Positions 22,081 through 33,597 of a DNA stretch of 64,000 nucleotides are shown here, one piece after another (within the stretch, counting starts at the first letter, position 1; each line of letters begins with the position of its first letter). The notes under the pieces were generated by a model. It was not told where the DNA came from and did no database searches. It was given only the letters and a program-made list of their open reading frames with translations. The stretch is from Diplolepis rosae. Its lineage: Eukaryota; Arthropoda; Insecta; Hymenoptera; Diplolepididae. Location: contig JAPYXD010000608.1 in NCBI GenBank assembly GCA_030998225.1, positions 4,928,501-4,992,500 on the forward strand. Reading direction: 5' to 3'. Made by a program: the position numbers and the translations under genes.

Positions 22081-22560
22081 ACTCAGTTAACTTCACAGGT
22101 CATTTTAGGAACGGCAGTCGTTGACATTTTAAATTCTAAGGACAAATATCAACCCCATCGCGCTGTTTTAAACTCTTGCTTTCAGTGCAATTCAATAACT
22201 AAGAATCTGGCCAATTCATTAGGGCTTAAAAGGCAAGGAGTTGACATTAAACTTAAGGGCGTGCAAAATTTGCATTCGAATGTGAAATATATCATTGCGA
22301 AAAAAATAAAGTCTCGTCACACTGATATTGAAATCAGTTTATCTTGTTTAATTTTCAAGGAAATTTGTGGAGTAATGCCTTCTCTTCCTCTTCAGAATTT
22401 TTTTTTTCAAATTCCTGACGGCATCGTTTTAGCTGACCCAAATTTTGAAGAACCGTCCGAAATCGATTTCTTGATAGGTGCAGAATTCTTTTACCTTCTT
22501 TTGCGTTCGGGATAAATTGGTATTAAAAGTCAAACTGCTGTGTTCCAGAAAACGTGTTTA
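22060..22560 (+). pseudogene. BEL/Pao copy 1: aspartic protease domain
   Basis: The open frame encodes a retropepsin-like domain of the BEL/Pao (A17) type: ILGTAVVDI, then RAVLNSCFQCNSITKNLANS, then DPNFEEPSEIDFLIGAEFFY. The catalytic triad, usually LLDSGSQ, reads VLNSCFQ, so the active-site Asp is Asn and the Gly is Cys. The protease cannot be active. It lies in a different frame from gag, and the second zinc knuckle is missing. Confidence 0.85.
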
Positions 22561-22684
22561 AGTTGGATTCTCGCTGGTCGTATTCCAGATAATCTAATTT
22601 TAAAATACTCCCATCGAGCCACTTGTAAATTGCTAAAATTTTGAAGCAGTTAGTCGTCGAAACGATTTAGCCGATCTTTTAAAA

Positions 22685-22702
22685 GGGGGGGGGGGGGGGG
22701 GG
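22685..22702 (+). repeat. G18 homopolymer at a deletion junction
   Basis: Eighteen consecutive G residues sit exactly where BEL copy 1 jumps from post-protease sequence to the thumb region of reverse transcriptase, replacing about 1 kb that includes the catalytic palm. This could be a biological junction or an assembly or cloning artefact. Confidence 0.9.
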
Positions 22703-23425
22703 TTAACGTCAGAAAATGGGTATCCAACGATCCTCAATTGATTAAACATTTCTCAGACAAAAACTCCAAGGCCTTCATGTTCTTGGACCCTTCAGAAACC
22801 ATGAAAGCTTTAGGGATACACTGGGATGCTGCAACTGTTAAAATTATTTACACGGTTAATTTACAGGATTCGAACGAACCCATTATTAAACGTTCAGTTT
22901 TATCACACATTTAAAAACTGTTCGACGCGTTAGGCTTAATTGGTCCAGTCGTAGTGATAGCAAAAATCATGATCCAACAGCTTTGGAAACTTCAACTTTC
23001 ATGGGACACTCTTGTTCTCGAAGAAGTACAAAATCTTTGGATCAATTATCGGAAACAGTTGCAACTTCTCAACAACATAAAATTTGATCGTTGTCTTCTT
23101 ATTTCAAATGTAGTCGAGATCCAGCTACATGGATTATGCGGCGCAAGTGAGAAGGCCTATGGTGTCTGTTTCTATTTTCATTCTACTGATCAGAAAGGTA
23201 ATTACAAAAGTAGTTTGGTTTGTTCAAAATCACGAGTTGCACCCTTGAAGGCCACTACGATACCCAAATTAGAACTATGTGCTGCCAATCTTTTGATGCA
23301 ATTATACAGCACCACAATCAAGGCTTTCCCATTTCAAGTGGATAAATTGTATTTCTAGTCAGATTCAACTATTGTTTTAAATTTGATTAACACTCATTCC
23401 CACACCTTAAAAACGTTTATCGCAC
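22703..23425 (+). pseudogene. BEL/Pao copy 1: end of RT and RNase H
   Basis: The frame reads RKWVSNDPQLIKHFSDK, ALGIHWDA, SVLSHI*KLFDALGLIGPVV, then the RNase H domain (EIQLHGLCGASEKAYGVCFY, SRVAPLKATTIPKLELCAAN). After a TAG at 23,356-23,358 the same frame continues SDSTIVLNLINTHSHTLKTF. The first RNase H Asp (normally DAS) reads GAS. The polymerase palm with the YVDD motif is absent, and so are integrase and any recognisable 3' LTR. Confidence 0.85.
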
Positions 23426-24229
23426 CTAGAAAAGCAGCCTTGACGACGTACAATTCCGATCGGCAATTTGTTATTGTACCTGGTTTCGTTCCTGATTTCG
23501 TTCGTTCCTTTTGTTCCTCAAATTTGCTTATATGCAGTGACAATATGGTTTATATTTCTCCTATGCACTTCGTTGACACGCGACTAATATTTTTGTGATG
23601 GTTTTTTATAGTTCCAATTTTGTGTTATAAAGGATAATTAGAAAGATAATTTAAGAATCTACCAGAATAAGTTTTATTACGGAACCAATTAGTTTGTGTG
23701 TGTTTGTGTCCAGTTTGAACTGGAATGTTGCAGTCAAATTTTTCCAATACATTTGTCTCCGCGTCCTGCATTACTAAGTCAGCCAAAGTGGAAGATACTG
23801 GCGAGTCCGTAGTAGTTTAGAAAATTTTTCTGTAATAGTTGTTATTAAATTGACAAAAAGTTTTTTTCGTTAAGAATTTAATTCCATCTCTAAAATCTTC
23901 TAAAGGCAATTTGGTCATAACATTAGTTATCTAACGCCTAGGAGAAGGCATTCAGCGCAACTTCTACACAGCGGTGTAGCAGGTGTTCTGGGGTAGCAAC
24001 TAGAACAGTTTCCGCTAGGCTCGTAGCGCGAGCTCTCCTGTAACAAACCCGAAGTCGCTAGGGGATATCAACGCTTTCCAGAATATCGGCAATCAGTTTT
24101 AGTCCGGGATAGAACTATTGATGTTCTAAGTATAGCGTGAAATTTGGGGCGCAATAGGTTGATTAGTTTTTGAGATATCGTGGCAGCCATTTTGAAAAAT
24201 GCATTTTTGAGAAAAAAGCGTTTGAAAGT
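23426..24229. other. Unassigned, possibly BEL-flanking sequence
   Basis: No recognisable domain follows RNase H. Bases 23,930-24,060 are GC-richer. No LTR pair could be found, so no boundary is assigned. Confidence 0.35.
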
Positions 24230-24233
24230 TTAA

Positions 24234-25519
24234 GGGAGTTACTCAGGATGAACAATTAACGAACAGAAAAATTTTAAACTTTGCAGAGCGTTAGAATATA
24301 ATTAAACAATTATCCGTACAAAATTCCAAGGTCTGAGGTTGGTTTTTTAGTGAGATATTCATATTTCTATTTTGCGCCTCTCTAGTTGATTCAAGATGGG
24401 CTCTTATGAGAAATCGCGGAGTTTATCGTGTATTATCATTGATATCTTTTCAACTGACGAACAGATCATAACGGGATTTGAACAGTAGAAAAATAAAATG
24501 TTCAGGAATAGTTATTAACTTCAATAACATTCAAAGGTGGGTTCTAAAAGTAATAACAAATACGATGAAGGTTGGAAATTGCTGTGATTTTGGTCTTTGG
24601 TTAGATATGTGGCAACGTCGCATTCGTAGGTTATGTGCGCGAAATTTGAAATGTATGCGTTATATCTGTTCAGCAGCTCGTACCGACTGGTGATTAAAAT
24701 TTGTTATGAAAATCATGTTTTTAATAAATGAAATATAACATATTAATTATTCGTATGATAAATAAACGAATTAAGTACATACAAACAACTTTATTTACAT
24801 ACATATCATAATACGTAGTACGTAAAATCTTCCTCAATAACATACTAAATTTGTCTTATTTTCACAGTCTTGAATCGATATAACAATTTTTCAATACATA
24901 TCTATTATCATTACAATCGTTCATTGAGTATTATTCAGAATATTTGATACATATGCAATAAATATATACGAACTAAACTAAAGTAAATTAGTATTTTGTT
25001 TTCAGATAATCACAGATTTTATTTTTAACCTTCCTATTATTTGTCACACAAATTTTCCCGTTTTTATCAGCACCAAACAAACGAAATAATCCATCAAAAC
25101 CATGTTCTTTGTATGCATCGATAACCATAGCTAACGTGATGTCAGAGGCAATCATTTTTTCCTCATTTGGACGGATGTGCAACTTTTTAATTCATTGTAT
25201 AATTTCATGTCTGAGGGTGCCATCCCATGACTGCAGAAAACGCAAAGCAGAAAACGAGCAGCCAATTACAGAACACCTTTAAGAAAAAAGCAATCTGAAA
25301 TTCTTCTGTAACTGGCTGTCCCTTTTCTGCTTTGCGCTTTCTGCTGTCATGGGATTTCACCTTTAGAAACATTTCTTCGGTACTGACGTGACCATATGTG
25401 CGACTGTACACCTGTGCGCACACGAGAAAACAAGATGCGATGTTGCCAGATCAAGTACTACTGTATTCAACCTGCGTGTTTAACCCTGTTTTGACTAGGC
25501 GGGTAGGTGAGTAACTCCC
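24234..25519. mobile_element. TTAA-flanked element B
   Basis: TTAA lies at 24,230-24,233 and 25,520-25,523. Termini are gggagttactcaggatgaac and, reverse-complemented, gggagttactcacctacccg. The element is 1,286 bp. A minus-strand frame at 24,988-25,182 (64 codons, ending NKICDYLKTKY) resembles nothing I recognise. A palindrome lies at 25,222-25,352. No transposase is evident. Confidence 0.75.
25222..25352. repeat. Palindrome inside TTAA element B
   Basis: Arms of about 50 bp: atcccatgactgcagaaaac... and the reverse complement atcccatgacagcagaaagc..., both continuing gcaaagcagaaaa and cagccarttacagaa. The loop is about 25 bp. It may be a MITE nested in element B or an integral foldback. Confidence 0.8.
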
Positions 25520-25653
25520 TTAAGTAAGCATCGCACGAAGAGCTTTACTTGCTTTGTTCTTCGTCTGCATTTTTTTAATCACTTCGAATATAAAAAAATC
25601 CGTTTACAGAAATATTTTAGAGATGTTATAGAAGCAATTTCTGCAAAATAGTA

Positions 25654-26482
25654 TTAGGTGCGCAACTAAGTTCCCGCTGTTTTTTTTTTTTTAATGAAAA
25701 TGCAACTTTATTGTGAAAAAAACGGTTACAAATGAATCATTCAAAGTATCGTCCATCGTTAGCTATAACTTTTGCCCATCTTTCTGGTAGAGCTCGAATA
25801 CCGTTACGGTAAAAGTGTTCATCTTTTGAGGCTATCCACGAATCAAGCCATTTTTCGATGTCTTCATATGAGCGGAACTGCTGATCAGCCAGACCATTTG
25901 CTAACGACCGAAACAAGTAATAATCAGGTGACCCAATATCTGGGGAATACGGCAGGTGGGGTAGGACTTCCCATTCGAGCGTTTCCAGGTAGGTTTTAAC
26001 GGGTTTCTCAAACGTGAGGCCAAGCGTTGTCATGCTATAGAATCACTTTTTCGTGCCTCTGCTCGTATTGTGGCCGTTTTTCGCGCAGTGCTCAGCTCAA
26101 AAGCATCAATTGCGTTCGATACCGTTCCCCAGTGATGGGTTCGTTCGGTTTCAACAGCTCATAATAAATAACATCAGCGATGGTCGTCAAGATCGAAATC
26201 ACCGTTTTTGAAGCGACGGAACCATTCATGGCACATTGTTTCACTAAGAGCAGCCTCACTGTAAGTCAATAAGAGCATTCGATGAGCCTCAGCCGCAGTT
26301 TTCTTCAACAGTAAGAAGAAAATCAAAACTTCGCGCAAATAACGAGTCTTACTAATGTGGTGCTGTCGTTATGTTAGCAGATGTCCAAGCTTACTGTGTG
26401 ACATTTTTTATCTGCCTATTTCGACCAGCACTTAGTGCTGCAGTCATCTATCGAACAACGGCGGAAGCAAAGTTGTATATGA
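25654..26482 (-). pseudogene. Mariner remnant with internal deletion
   Basis: Degenerate inverted ends (ggtgcgcaactaagttcccg at the left, tatacaactttgcttccgcc reverse-complemented at the right) bracket a minus-strand transposase. The N-terminus (about 26,340-26,190) reads KKTAAEAHRMLLLTYSEAAL and WFRRFKNGDFDLDDH. It then jumps to VIYYELLKPNEPITGERYRT, so the region with the first catalytic Asp is deleted. The frame at 26,033-25,737 carries HLPYSPDIGSPDYYLFRSLA and the tail ALPERWAKVIANDGRYFE. Stops fall in LLS*ALREKRP and VIL*HDNA. It is clearly mauritiana-like and inactive. Confidence 0.85.
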
Positions 26483-27282
26483 CTAGTCAATAAGAATTTT
26501 GACAACTTTTTTAGAAGTTTCCTAAAAAAGGAATAAGAAATTATGGAAATCGTCAATGAATTTTTTAACAATTTCAGCCCTATCCAAATGTCGATGACAT
26601 GTGACTAACATAAAAAATTCTATTACCATTCTATCTGAATATTTCATTACTTTTAAGGTATAAAAACTGTAGTCAATTTAGTGAAAAAAAGTAATTTTTG
26701 TCACCTAACACTTTTATGACAAATCCTTTGACTCGATGACCTTCGAAACTAATCAAAGGTACATTATTTAGAAGTAAATTTGTAAATAATTATTTGAGAT
26801 AAAATACACTGCCTGTATATTTGATACATGGTTAAAGAATACAAATCTGGAATACACCATTTACATATAAAATAGAGTAGACAGAAGCTTATTGCTCAAA
26901 CGAGTGACAGTTTTGATCTGACGAAACGAAGCGCATTTTTGAAAAGTATCGGAGTACAAAATCGTCCTTATTTTCCTATAATTTGGGAGAGAGTAAGTGT
27001 TAAGTGGAAGACAAGGCTAATGACGTCCCTTTTGAGGTGGGTGTGACTCATAGAAGGCATACAAGTAGATAGGCCTCAAACAGACTCATAATGAGTTCCC
27101 CAGTATTGACGGATAGCTACTTCAGTTGACCTCAATAAAGCACTTAAATATAAACATAAACCATAAAAGACTTAAAGGATAGGAATAAAATAAGCAGCAG
27201 TAACATGAAAGATACATGCAATCTAAGGCAGCCAATTTCGTACAGATGTTTCGTGCTATAAAGGAAAAAACTCTCGAAATTA
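26483..27282. other. Unassigned interval
   Basis: AT-rich, no gene or repeat recognised. It abuts mariner-derived elements on both sides. Confidence 0.35.
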
Positions 27283-27812
27283 TCAGATGTACAAATAAGT
27301 TTCCACCGTTTGACAAAAGTTGGCGTCACCAGTAAGTTTTGGTTGAAATTGACAGATGTAAAACGCTACTGTCGTAAGATTGTACATCTGTTAACAACAT
27401 AACCTTGAAATATTAGTGAATTTTGATCAGTATAATATATTCTTGTGTGTGCGAAAATGTCGAGTTTTGAGCCGAATAAGTATCATTACTTGTTCAATTT
27501 GAAGAAATCTGTGGCTGATGCGCATTGGTTGCTTGTGGAAAAATATGTTAAGTCTGCCTTAAGTGAGAAAAGTTGTGAGTGGTTTCAAAAGTTTAAGAAC
27601 GGTGAATTTGACATCGAAGACAAAGAACGTAGCGGAAGGCCAAAAGTATATGAAGTTGCGTAATTGGAAGCATTATTGGATCAAGATTCGTGCTAAGCGT
27701 AAGAAGAACAATACGATGGACAATACTTCGAATAAAACATAAGGTTCCGTTCTATCACAATAAATGCCCAATTTTTGATAAAAAAACGGCGAAAACTAAT
27801 TTGTACACCTAA
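27283..27812 (+). mobile_element. Mini-mariner copy 1 keeping only the transposase N-terminus
   Basis: Inverted ends (cagatgtacaaataagtttc; reverse-complemented right end ggtgtacaaattagttttcg) next to TA at the left. Inside, ATG at 27,457 begins MSSFEPNKYHYLFNLKKSVA and continues through CEWFQKFKNGEFDIEDKERS to VYEVA at 27,663, the bipartite helix-turn-helix DNA-binding region of a mariner transposase. The sequence then passes within about 60 bp to the 3' end of the element: almost the whole catalytic domain is deleted. The same deletion is in copy 2 at 43.3 kb. Confidence 0.85.
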
Positions 27813-27946
27813 GAGAAATTAGTTAACATCACGCTCTTAGTATAAATGAATAGCCCTGAATAATATATACATAAAATCTTAAATGAGGGTCTTGATAAAA
27901 ACAACATCTTACTAAGAAGAAGGCTAGATAGCACAAAATTCAAAAT

Positions 27947-29290
27947 TTAAATCTTCTGGCTGGCGTTTCGTTGTTCAACGGGAAGAGGACACAGCCTTTT
28001 CACGCCTCTTTTGTAAGTACATGCCTCAGTTTTGACTAAGGCAACGCTAAAAACTCCATGTTCGCCAGTTTGGCAAGAGATCAGGTGATCGATTTTCTAG
28101 TAAAAAGGTGGCGCATTTTCCTACTTCAGGATTACCATGGTGTCGATTGTAATAGGATTTCTGGAGACAAGGGGCGCAGTTCATTAGAATCGGATGAGAG
28201 AGGAGGAGTACGGAAATTCAAAATTTCCTCAATTTCAATTACGTAAGTCTGAAGTTACTCTAAGGTAAGGACCCTATTGCCTGCAGTACGTGTAAAATGT
28301 TACTCAAATGACTCCACACCCGCCTTCCATAGTCCACCGAAATGTGTAGATCGAGGGGGTATGAAGGTCCAAATAACCCTTTGTTTGAATAAGAATGATT
28401 TTACAGCTTTATTATGCTCATCTGACAGAAGCAATTCCTGAAGTTGCGCAAGCTCGCGGTTTGCTCCTACAAAATTTGTCACATTATCCGAAATTGAAGA
28501 GCTTGACTTTCCGCGACGACTAAAAAATCTTTTTAAAGCAGCGAGAAATGCTTCTGTAGTGAGATCACTCACTAATTCGATATTTGTAGCCTCAATAACT
28601 AGGCAAACAAATACTGTTACATAATATTTAGTTTCATTACGATTCCGATGCCGCTTTTCCTTCACCAAAAAGGGTCCACAATAATCAATACACGTGTGAA
28701 CAAAAGGCCGGGTAAATTGGATTCGCTTGGCGAGCAAATTCACCATGACGTATTTTGCCCTACGTGGTTTAGCGCGAAAACACGGAACGCATTGGTGAAT
28801 TATACGATGCGTTGTATTTCTTTTATCTATCGACCAATAACGCTCTCGAACTGACTACAGAATCGCTTTAGTTCCAGCGTGCTGGAGACGCAGATGTTCA
28901 TCACGTATGATCAGAGTTGTGATGTGATGATTTCGCGGGAGCAGTATAGGATGTTTTTTCTCATGTGTTAATTCAAAATTCACTAGCCTACCGCCTACCT
29001 TAAGGATTCCATTGTCTAGAAAGGGATTGAGGGGAAACAGTTTGCTGTTGTGACTAGTAAGTTTGTTTCCCTGTAAGCAATTTATTTCCCTGGAAAACTC
29101 TTTTGCTTGCGTAAGCTGAATTATTCTATTCATGGAGGCATTGAGTTCTGCAATAGTCAAAACGCCAGTGCGCTTCTCTTTACCCTTTGCGTTATGAATA
29201 AAACGTAGACAATGCTCTAGAACGCTTTGTAGCTTTGAAAGAAGAGAATGTTTTTCCGATAAAGCTTCAGTGACAGCCGACGTTCGCAAT
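27947..29290 (-). pseudogene. BEL/Pao copy 2: integrase
   Basis: Frames 29,289-28,855 hold the integrase N-terminus (LKVGGRLVNF, HPILLPRNHHITTLIIRDEH, HAGTKAIL). Frame 28,746-28,300 holds the catalytic core (FVHTCIDYCGPFLVKEKRHR with the first Asp, then SSSISDNVTNFVGANRELAQ with the second, and WTFIPPRSTHFGGLWKAGVE with the Glu region). After one in-frame stop it continues HFTRTAGNRVLTLE and TYVIEIEEILNFRTPPLSSD, then, after a short deletion, VALVKTEACTYKRGVKRLCP and a stop at 27,947-27,949. The D,D,E order is preserved. Stops lie at 28,298 and about 28,255, and near 28,850 between the two main frames. Confidence 0.9.
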
Positions 29291-30812
29291 TCAGGAGAAT
29301 TTTTAAGCTGGATTTCAGATTTCGGCCATGCATCTTGGGACTGAGTGAGCCAAGTAGGGCCATGGGTCCAAATGCTGGGCTGTGAAAAATTCTGAGGCCT
29401 TTGCCCTCGAGAAACAAGGTCGGCAGGGTTATCAAGAGACGATACGTGTCTCCAGTCTACAGATTGCGTGAGAGCTTGAATTTTAGTAACTCTATTAGCG
29501 CAAAATGTTCGAAGAAGATGGGGCGACGTATTTATCCATTGAAGACAAAACTTTGAATCAGACGAAAAAAATATACAGTGTACTTTTTTTTTAGAGCTTC
29601 AGATAGAACGCTTTGTAATTTTGCAAGTAACAGGGCTGCACAAAGCTCCAAGCGAGCGAAAGATATTGTTTTAATGGGGGCAACCCTTGATTTCGAGCAT
29701 ATGAGATTTGAGTAAATTTGACCTGCATTGTCGGTGCACCGTAAATTGATGCAAGCTCCATAAGCATTTTTGCTTGCATCACAAAATCCATGCAATTGGA
29801 TATCTGCAATTTTGAAAAAGACAATGCATCGATTGAATCGGACATTATTGAGGAGAGCAAGTTGCGATGTATATTCGATCCAAAGGGTATGAATTTCAGG
29901 CGATACTCCTTCGTCCCAGACAATGTGAGCCTTCCATAAAAATTGTATCATTAGCTTTGTCTGTACAATAACTGGACCTAGAAAACCTAAGGGATGGAAA
30001 AGCTTTGCCACTTGTGACAAAATGGATCGCTTTGAAAATCTTTCTTTAGAATTGGGTGGATTTATTGTATAAAAAACCGAATCCCAATTAATTCCTAGTG
30101 TCTTAATTGAGCTAGATGGATCTAGAACCATGTGGGAATCATCTCGATTATTTTTTAGATCAGAAACAAGAGAAGGATCATTGGAAGCCCATTTTTGCAA
30201 ATTGAAACCCCCTTTACGCAGAAGTTGAATAATATCATCTCGAAGGATGAGAGATTTTTCACGGGTGTTAGCACCTGTCAATAAATCATCAACATAAAAA
30301 TCTTGTTTCAAAGCCAAGGCTGCTAAGGGGTGCGCTTAGCCTATATCGTGAGCTAACTGGTGCAAGGCGCGAATAGACAAAAAGAAAGCACACGCTATTC
30401 CATACGTAACTGTATCTAGAGTATATACTTTTATAGGATCCTTTGGATTGTCACGAAATGCAATCTTTTGATAGACAGTATCTTCAGGATGTACCTTGAC
30501 CTGACGATACATTTTTTCCATGTCCGCTATTAAAGCGTATTTCCGAGATCGAAATCGAATTAATTGCGTAAAAAGATCGTCTTGAAGTGTAGAGCCGACC
30601 ATAAGCGTATCATTGAGTGAGGTACCGGAAAAGGACTTAGCGAAGCCATCAAAAACTACTCGAATCTTAGTAGTCAGGCTATCTTCCTTCATCACGGCAT
30701 GGTGAGGCAAATAAAATCCTCGAGAAACTTTCTTGTCATCAAATAATGACATGTGCTTACATAAGTTGCTCGTATTCACTGAGAAACTCAGCGTAAGGAG
30801 ACTTAAGTTCAA
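29291..30812 (-). pseudogene. BEL/Pao copy 2: reverse transcriptase and RNase H
   Basis: Frame 30,812-30,336 carries the RT fingers and palm (KIRVVFDGFAKS, SLNDTLMVGSTLQDDLFTQL, IADMEKMYRQVKVHPED). After a single stop (GIG*A region near 30,330) frame 30,317-29,532 begins KQDFYVDDLLTGANTREKSL with the catalytic YVDD and continues through the thumb to RNase H (IQLHGFCDASKNAYGACINL, RVAPIKTISFARLELCAALL). A frameshift near 29,555 leads to FCLQWINTSPHLLRTFCANR and the linker. The RNase H DAS Asp is intact. Only a handful of stops and shifts separate this from an open pol, so it is the youngest retroelement remnant in the window. Confidence 0.9.
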
Positions 30813-31017
30813 ATTATTTTTAAAATCGATTTTCTAAAGAGTATAATCGTCGAAAGGCTGAATTACGAAAATCTTCGCAAGTGATTTCCTCACTGGAAAG
30901 AATTTCTGTTGAGGAAATATCCTTCAATTTCCAAAATTTATTGAGTTCTGATTATGAAGAGGTTTGGCTTTGCATTGCATTGCACTGAACTACTTCACGA
31001 TTAGAAAAAGGTATACC

Positions 31018-31500
31018 CTATATTTTTCCTGCGACTATCCAGTCTAATTCTGTTTTTTGAAGGAGTGAATCCGGATGAATTCTAGGTACTTTCCGGCGTA
31101 TACTGAGCAGTTTATAGAAGAGCCCTACGCCAATAATACCATCAATTCCACCAGGCTTATCGAAATTGGAGTCGGCCAAGAAAATATTTTTATGAATTCG
31201 GAGAGATTCGCGGTTAATTTGAATGGAAGGAACTAAATAGTTTAATTCCTTTTGAATAAGGAATTCGACATTTTGCGTAAAGTCATTGTAACGTGACCTG
31301 ATTGTGGCTAACACAAACTGGCGTACAGCAGTCGACATTGAGCCTAATGTCAAAACTTAAATATCTGCAGATTTTTTATGCAAATTTAAAAGAGAAGCAA
31401 TTTTGTCAGTCAAATAATGAGACTGAGAACCATTATCTAATAATAGGTGACATTGTTTGAATTTGCCTTGCTTATTGATATTATCCACTATAGCCGTGGA
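31018..31500 (-). pseudogene. BEL/Pao copy 2: aspartic protease
   Basis: Minus strand from about 31,470 reads HLLLDNGSQSHYLTDKIASL. After one stop, frame 31,353-31,018 gives TLGSMSTAVRQFVLATIRSR and GGIDGIIGVGLFYKLLSIRR. The catalytic LLDxGSQ motif is present with its Asp, unlike in copy 1. The region 30,813-31,017, between protease and RT, is poorly conserved and shifted. Confidence 0.85.
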
Positions 31501-32000
31501 TAATAAGTTTTCCGAGGTTGCTTCATTTGCAAGAAACTTTTTAGTAGAAAGGAGTGTATCAGAATTTGATCCATGTTCACTATTTTCAGAATTTTTCTCG
31601 AAGTGTAGTAGAGTGTTGTGCTTCTTCTGGCATTTCTTATAGGGACCGTTACTGCACTTGCTCGTACAGTGATTTGATTTTAAGCAATTCAGACAAAGAG
31701 AGTCCTTTTTGCAAAATTTAAATGTTTCTATAGGAGAGAGATTCAGAAAGGATTCACACGAAAAAATGTGATGCTGTTCCTAACAGTATGAACATAAGAT
31801 CGCTGTACTAGCTCTTGTTGTACGGATTTTTAAAATAGGCGATAAGTTTGGATTTTTATCCATCATAGATGTAAAAACATCATGAAATCTAAGCCAAGCA
31901 TCGTACGTTCCACTAAAAGACGGTAGTACTAGAGAGGAAAGCTGAAAATTATCTGGAAGTACATTTAGGGCATGATTAACTGATTAATTTTCATTTTGAT
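31501..32000 (-). pseudogene. BEL/Pao copy 2: gag with zinc knuckles, deleted
   Basis: Minus strand about 31,980-31,830 reads LVLPSFSGTYDAWLRFHDVF, MMDKNPNLSPIL, the start of the BEL-type capsid region. Within about 20 codons it reaches LCSYC*EQHHIFSCESFLNL, then CLNCLKSNHCTSKCSNGPYK and KKCQKKHNTLLHFE, the zinc-knuckle array. Most of the capsid between these points is deleted. No LTR is recognisable beyond 32,000; the adjoining sequence is the MITE at 32,121. Confidence 0.85.
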
Positions 32001-32120
32001 TTGACCCGTTGTTGTTCAATAACACAGTCCTTCTGTTTATTACTAGTTTTCAACTTTAAAATCCATTTTTGATTGCCGCTGTACGATTTTTTTAAGCTGA
32101 AATATGCAAGTTTGAGTTTT

Positions 32121-32453
32121 TAATACTGGTCATGCTGGTCAGTATTAGGGATCCAATGAACCATTGCGTTGAACAACTCTTGTCACGTTTTACATTCTCA
32201 TCAGCAATGAGAGGGTGTAATTCTTATTGAATTATACCAAAATGGCAGATCTAATATAACAATATTAAGGTATCATCCAGTAATTGAAGGCAAGATCAGA
32301 AGATAATGATGATCTAGACAGTGAAGATAAGATCAGATGATGATGACATAGATGTCATAGTCTAAATTGGGGTTCCTGACAATTGACATTTATAATCGAT
32401 AAGATTGGTGCCAATAGTTCATTGGATCACCAATACGCTTGACCAGTATTATA
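32121..32453. mobile_element. MITE with taatactggtca ends
   Basis: Left end taatactggtcatgctggtc followed by attagggatccaatgaacca; right end reverse-complemented taatactggtcaagcgtatt followed by ggtgatccaatgaactat. Length about 333 bp, no coding. It abuts the TCTGTC-family copy that begins at about 32,466. Confidence 0.8.
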
Positions 32454-32465
32454 AATCCAAACTTG

Positions 32466-33597
32466 CTTTTTTTAATTTTAAAAAAATCTGCCCGCTTCGC
32501 GGGTACATTATTGTCGCGCGCTTCGCTCACAAGTATGAGCGCGCCTAGGGCGCGCGATTTGATCGTCGCGCTTCGCGCTCGGTCTTGTGCTCTTCCCATA
32601 CATTTAAGATTATTTTTTATAATTTAATACTGAAGCTCAAACCAATTTTATAATATTAAAGATAATGTAAATTACTCATTTTCTCAAATTCACTGAATTT
32701 CTTTTTCAGTTCAAGTAGAACAGGAAATTCAATTTACTTAAGGCTCTATCGGCCTTAAGGAACACATTCTCATCATGACACTCATGCTTCGCGCTCGATT
32801 TTCTGTATACATTTCAGTAACTTTTTAATAAATTACATGATTAAAATAATTTAATTTATTAATCGTATTTTTTGGAATTGAAACGAAAAATATATGTTTT
32901 TTTCAGAAACTGTGTGAGACAAAATTTGTAGATCTTTTTGAAACAAACAACTTTGTATTCTTACGTTTTTTTCGTATTTTACATATTATTGTTAAAAAAT
33001 TGAATTTTGGATTTTCAATCGTTTTTTTTTTAATTAAAAAAAAAAAAGAATCTTATGAAAAAATGTTACAATTAAAATTCGTAGGTCTTTATGTAGAAAA
33101 TAATATTGTATCATAACGTTTTTTCTTATCTCGTATAATTTAACTGGAAAATGGAATTTTGATATTGACTTTTTTCAAGTTTTAATATGCTGTTACATTT
33201 CTAATTTTGATTTAATCAAAAAATGTTATCAGGATAATTTCTAGAGATTTATGAGCACTATCAAAAACCAGTATTTAAATTTTTGATTTTTTGAAAAAGT
33301 TATTTTCAAAAACACAAAAGTAGTGCTCAATCCCTCAATTTTGATTGGATGTGGCTGGTTAACGAACTTGTCCTTACTTTTTCGGCTCTGATAAAGTGTG
33401 CCAAAGCTCAATTCAATTTGATAATTCTATCGAGAGTTATGCCGCACACGACCTACTACAGACAGACAGAGACACTTTCGTAAAACCCGTTTTGTCTGAC
33501 TCACGGGGTCTCAAAACGTAAAGATTTGATTAAAATTTCCAAAGTCATTTTTCACATAAAACCAATACCTTCTCATATGATGAGAATGTAAAAATCA
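32466..33597 (-). repeat. TCTGTC repeat family, copy a
   Basis: Read on the minus strand it begins atttttacattctcatcata and contains gagaccccgtgagtcagaca, then the gtctgtctgt stretch, cataactctcgatagaatta and taaccagccacatccaatca. It ends in a GC-rich palindromic tail (cgcgcgccctaggcgcgc-type, gcgaagcgggcagattt). It matches 49,905-51,030 closely and 53,376-53,805 plus 55,595-55,898 more loosely. The word acattctcatcat occurs near both ends in opposite orientation. Not coding; superfamily unknown. Confidence 0.85.

Noticed and set aside
27947..32000. BEL/Pao copy 2 as an infectious endogenous retrovirus
   Set aside because: No envelope gene is visible, gag is internally deleted and no LTR pair is found; it is a decayed retrotransposon.
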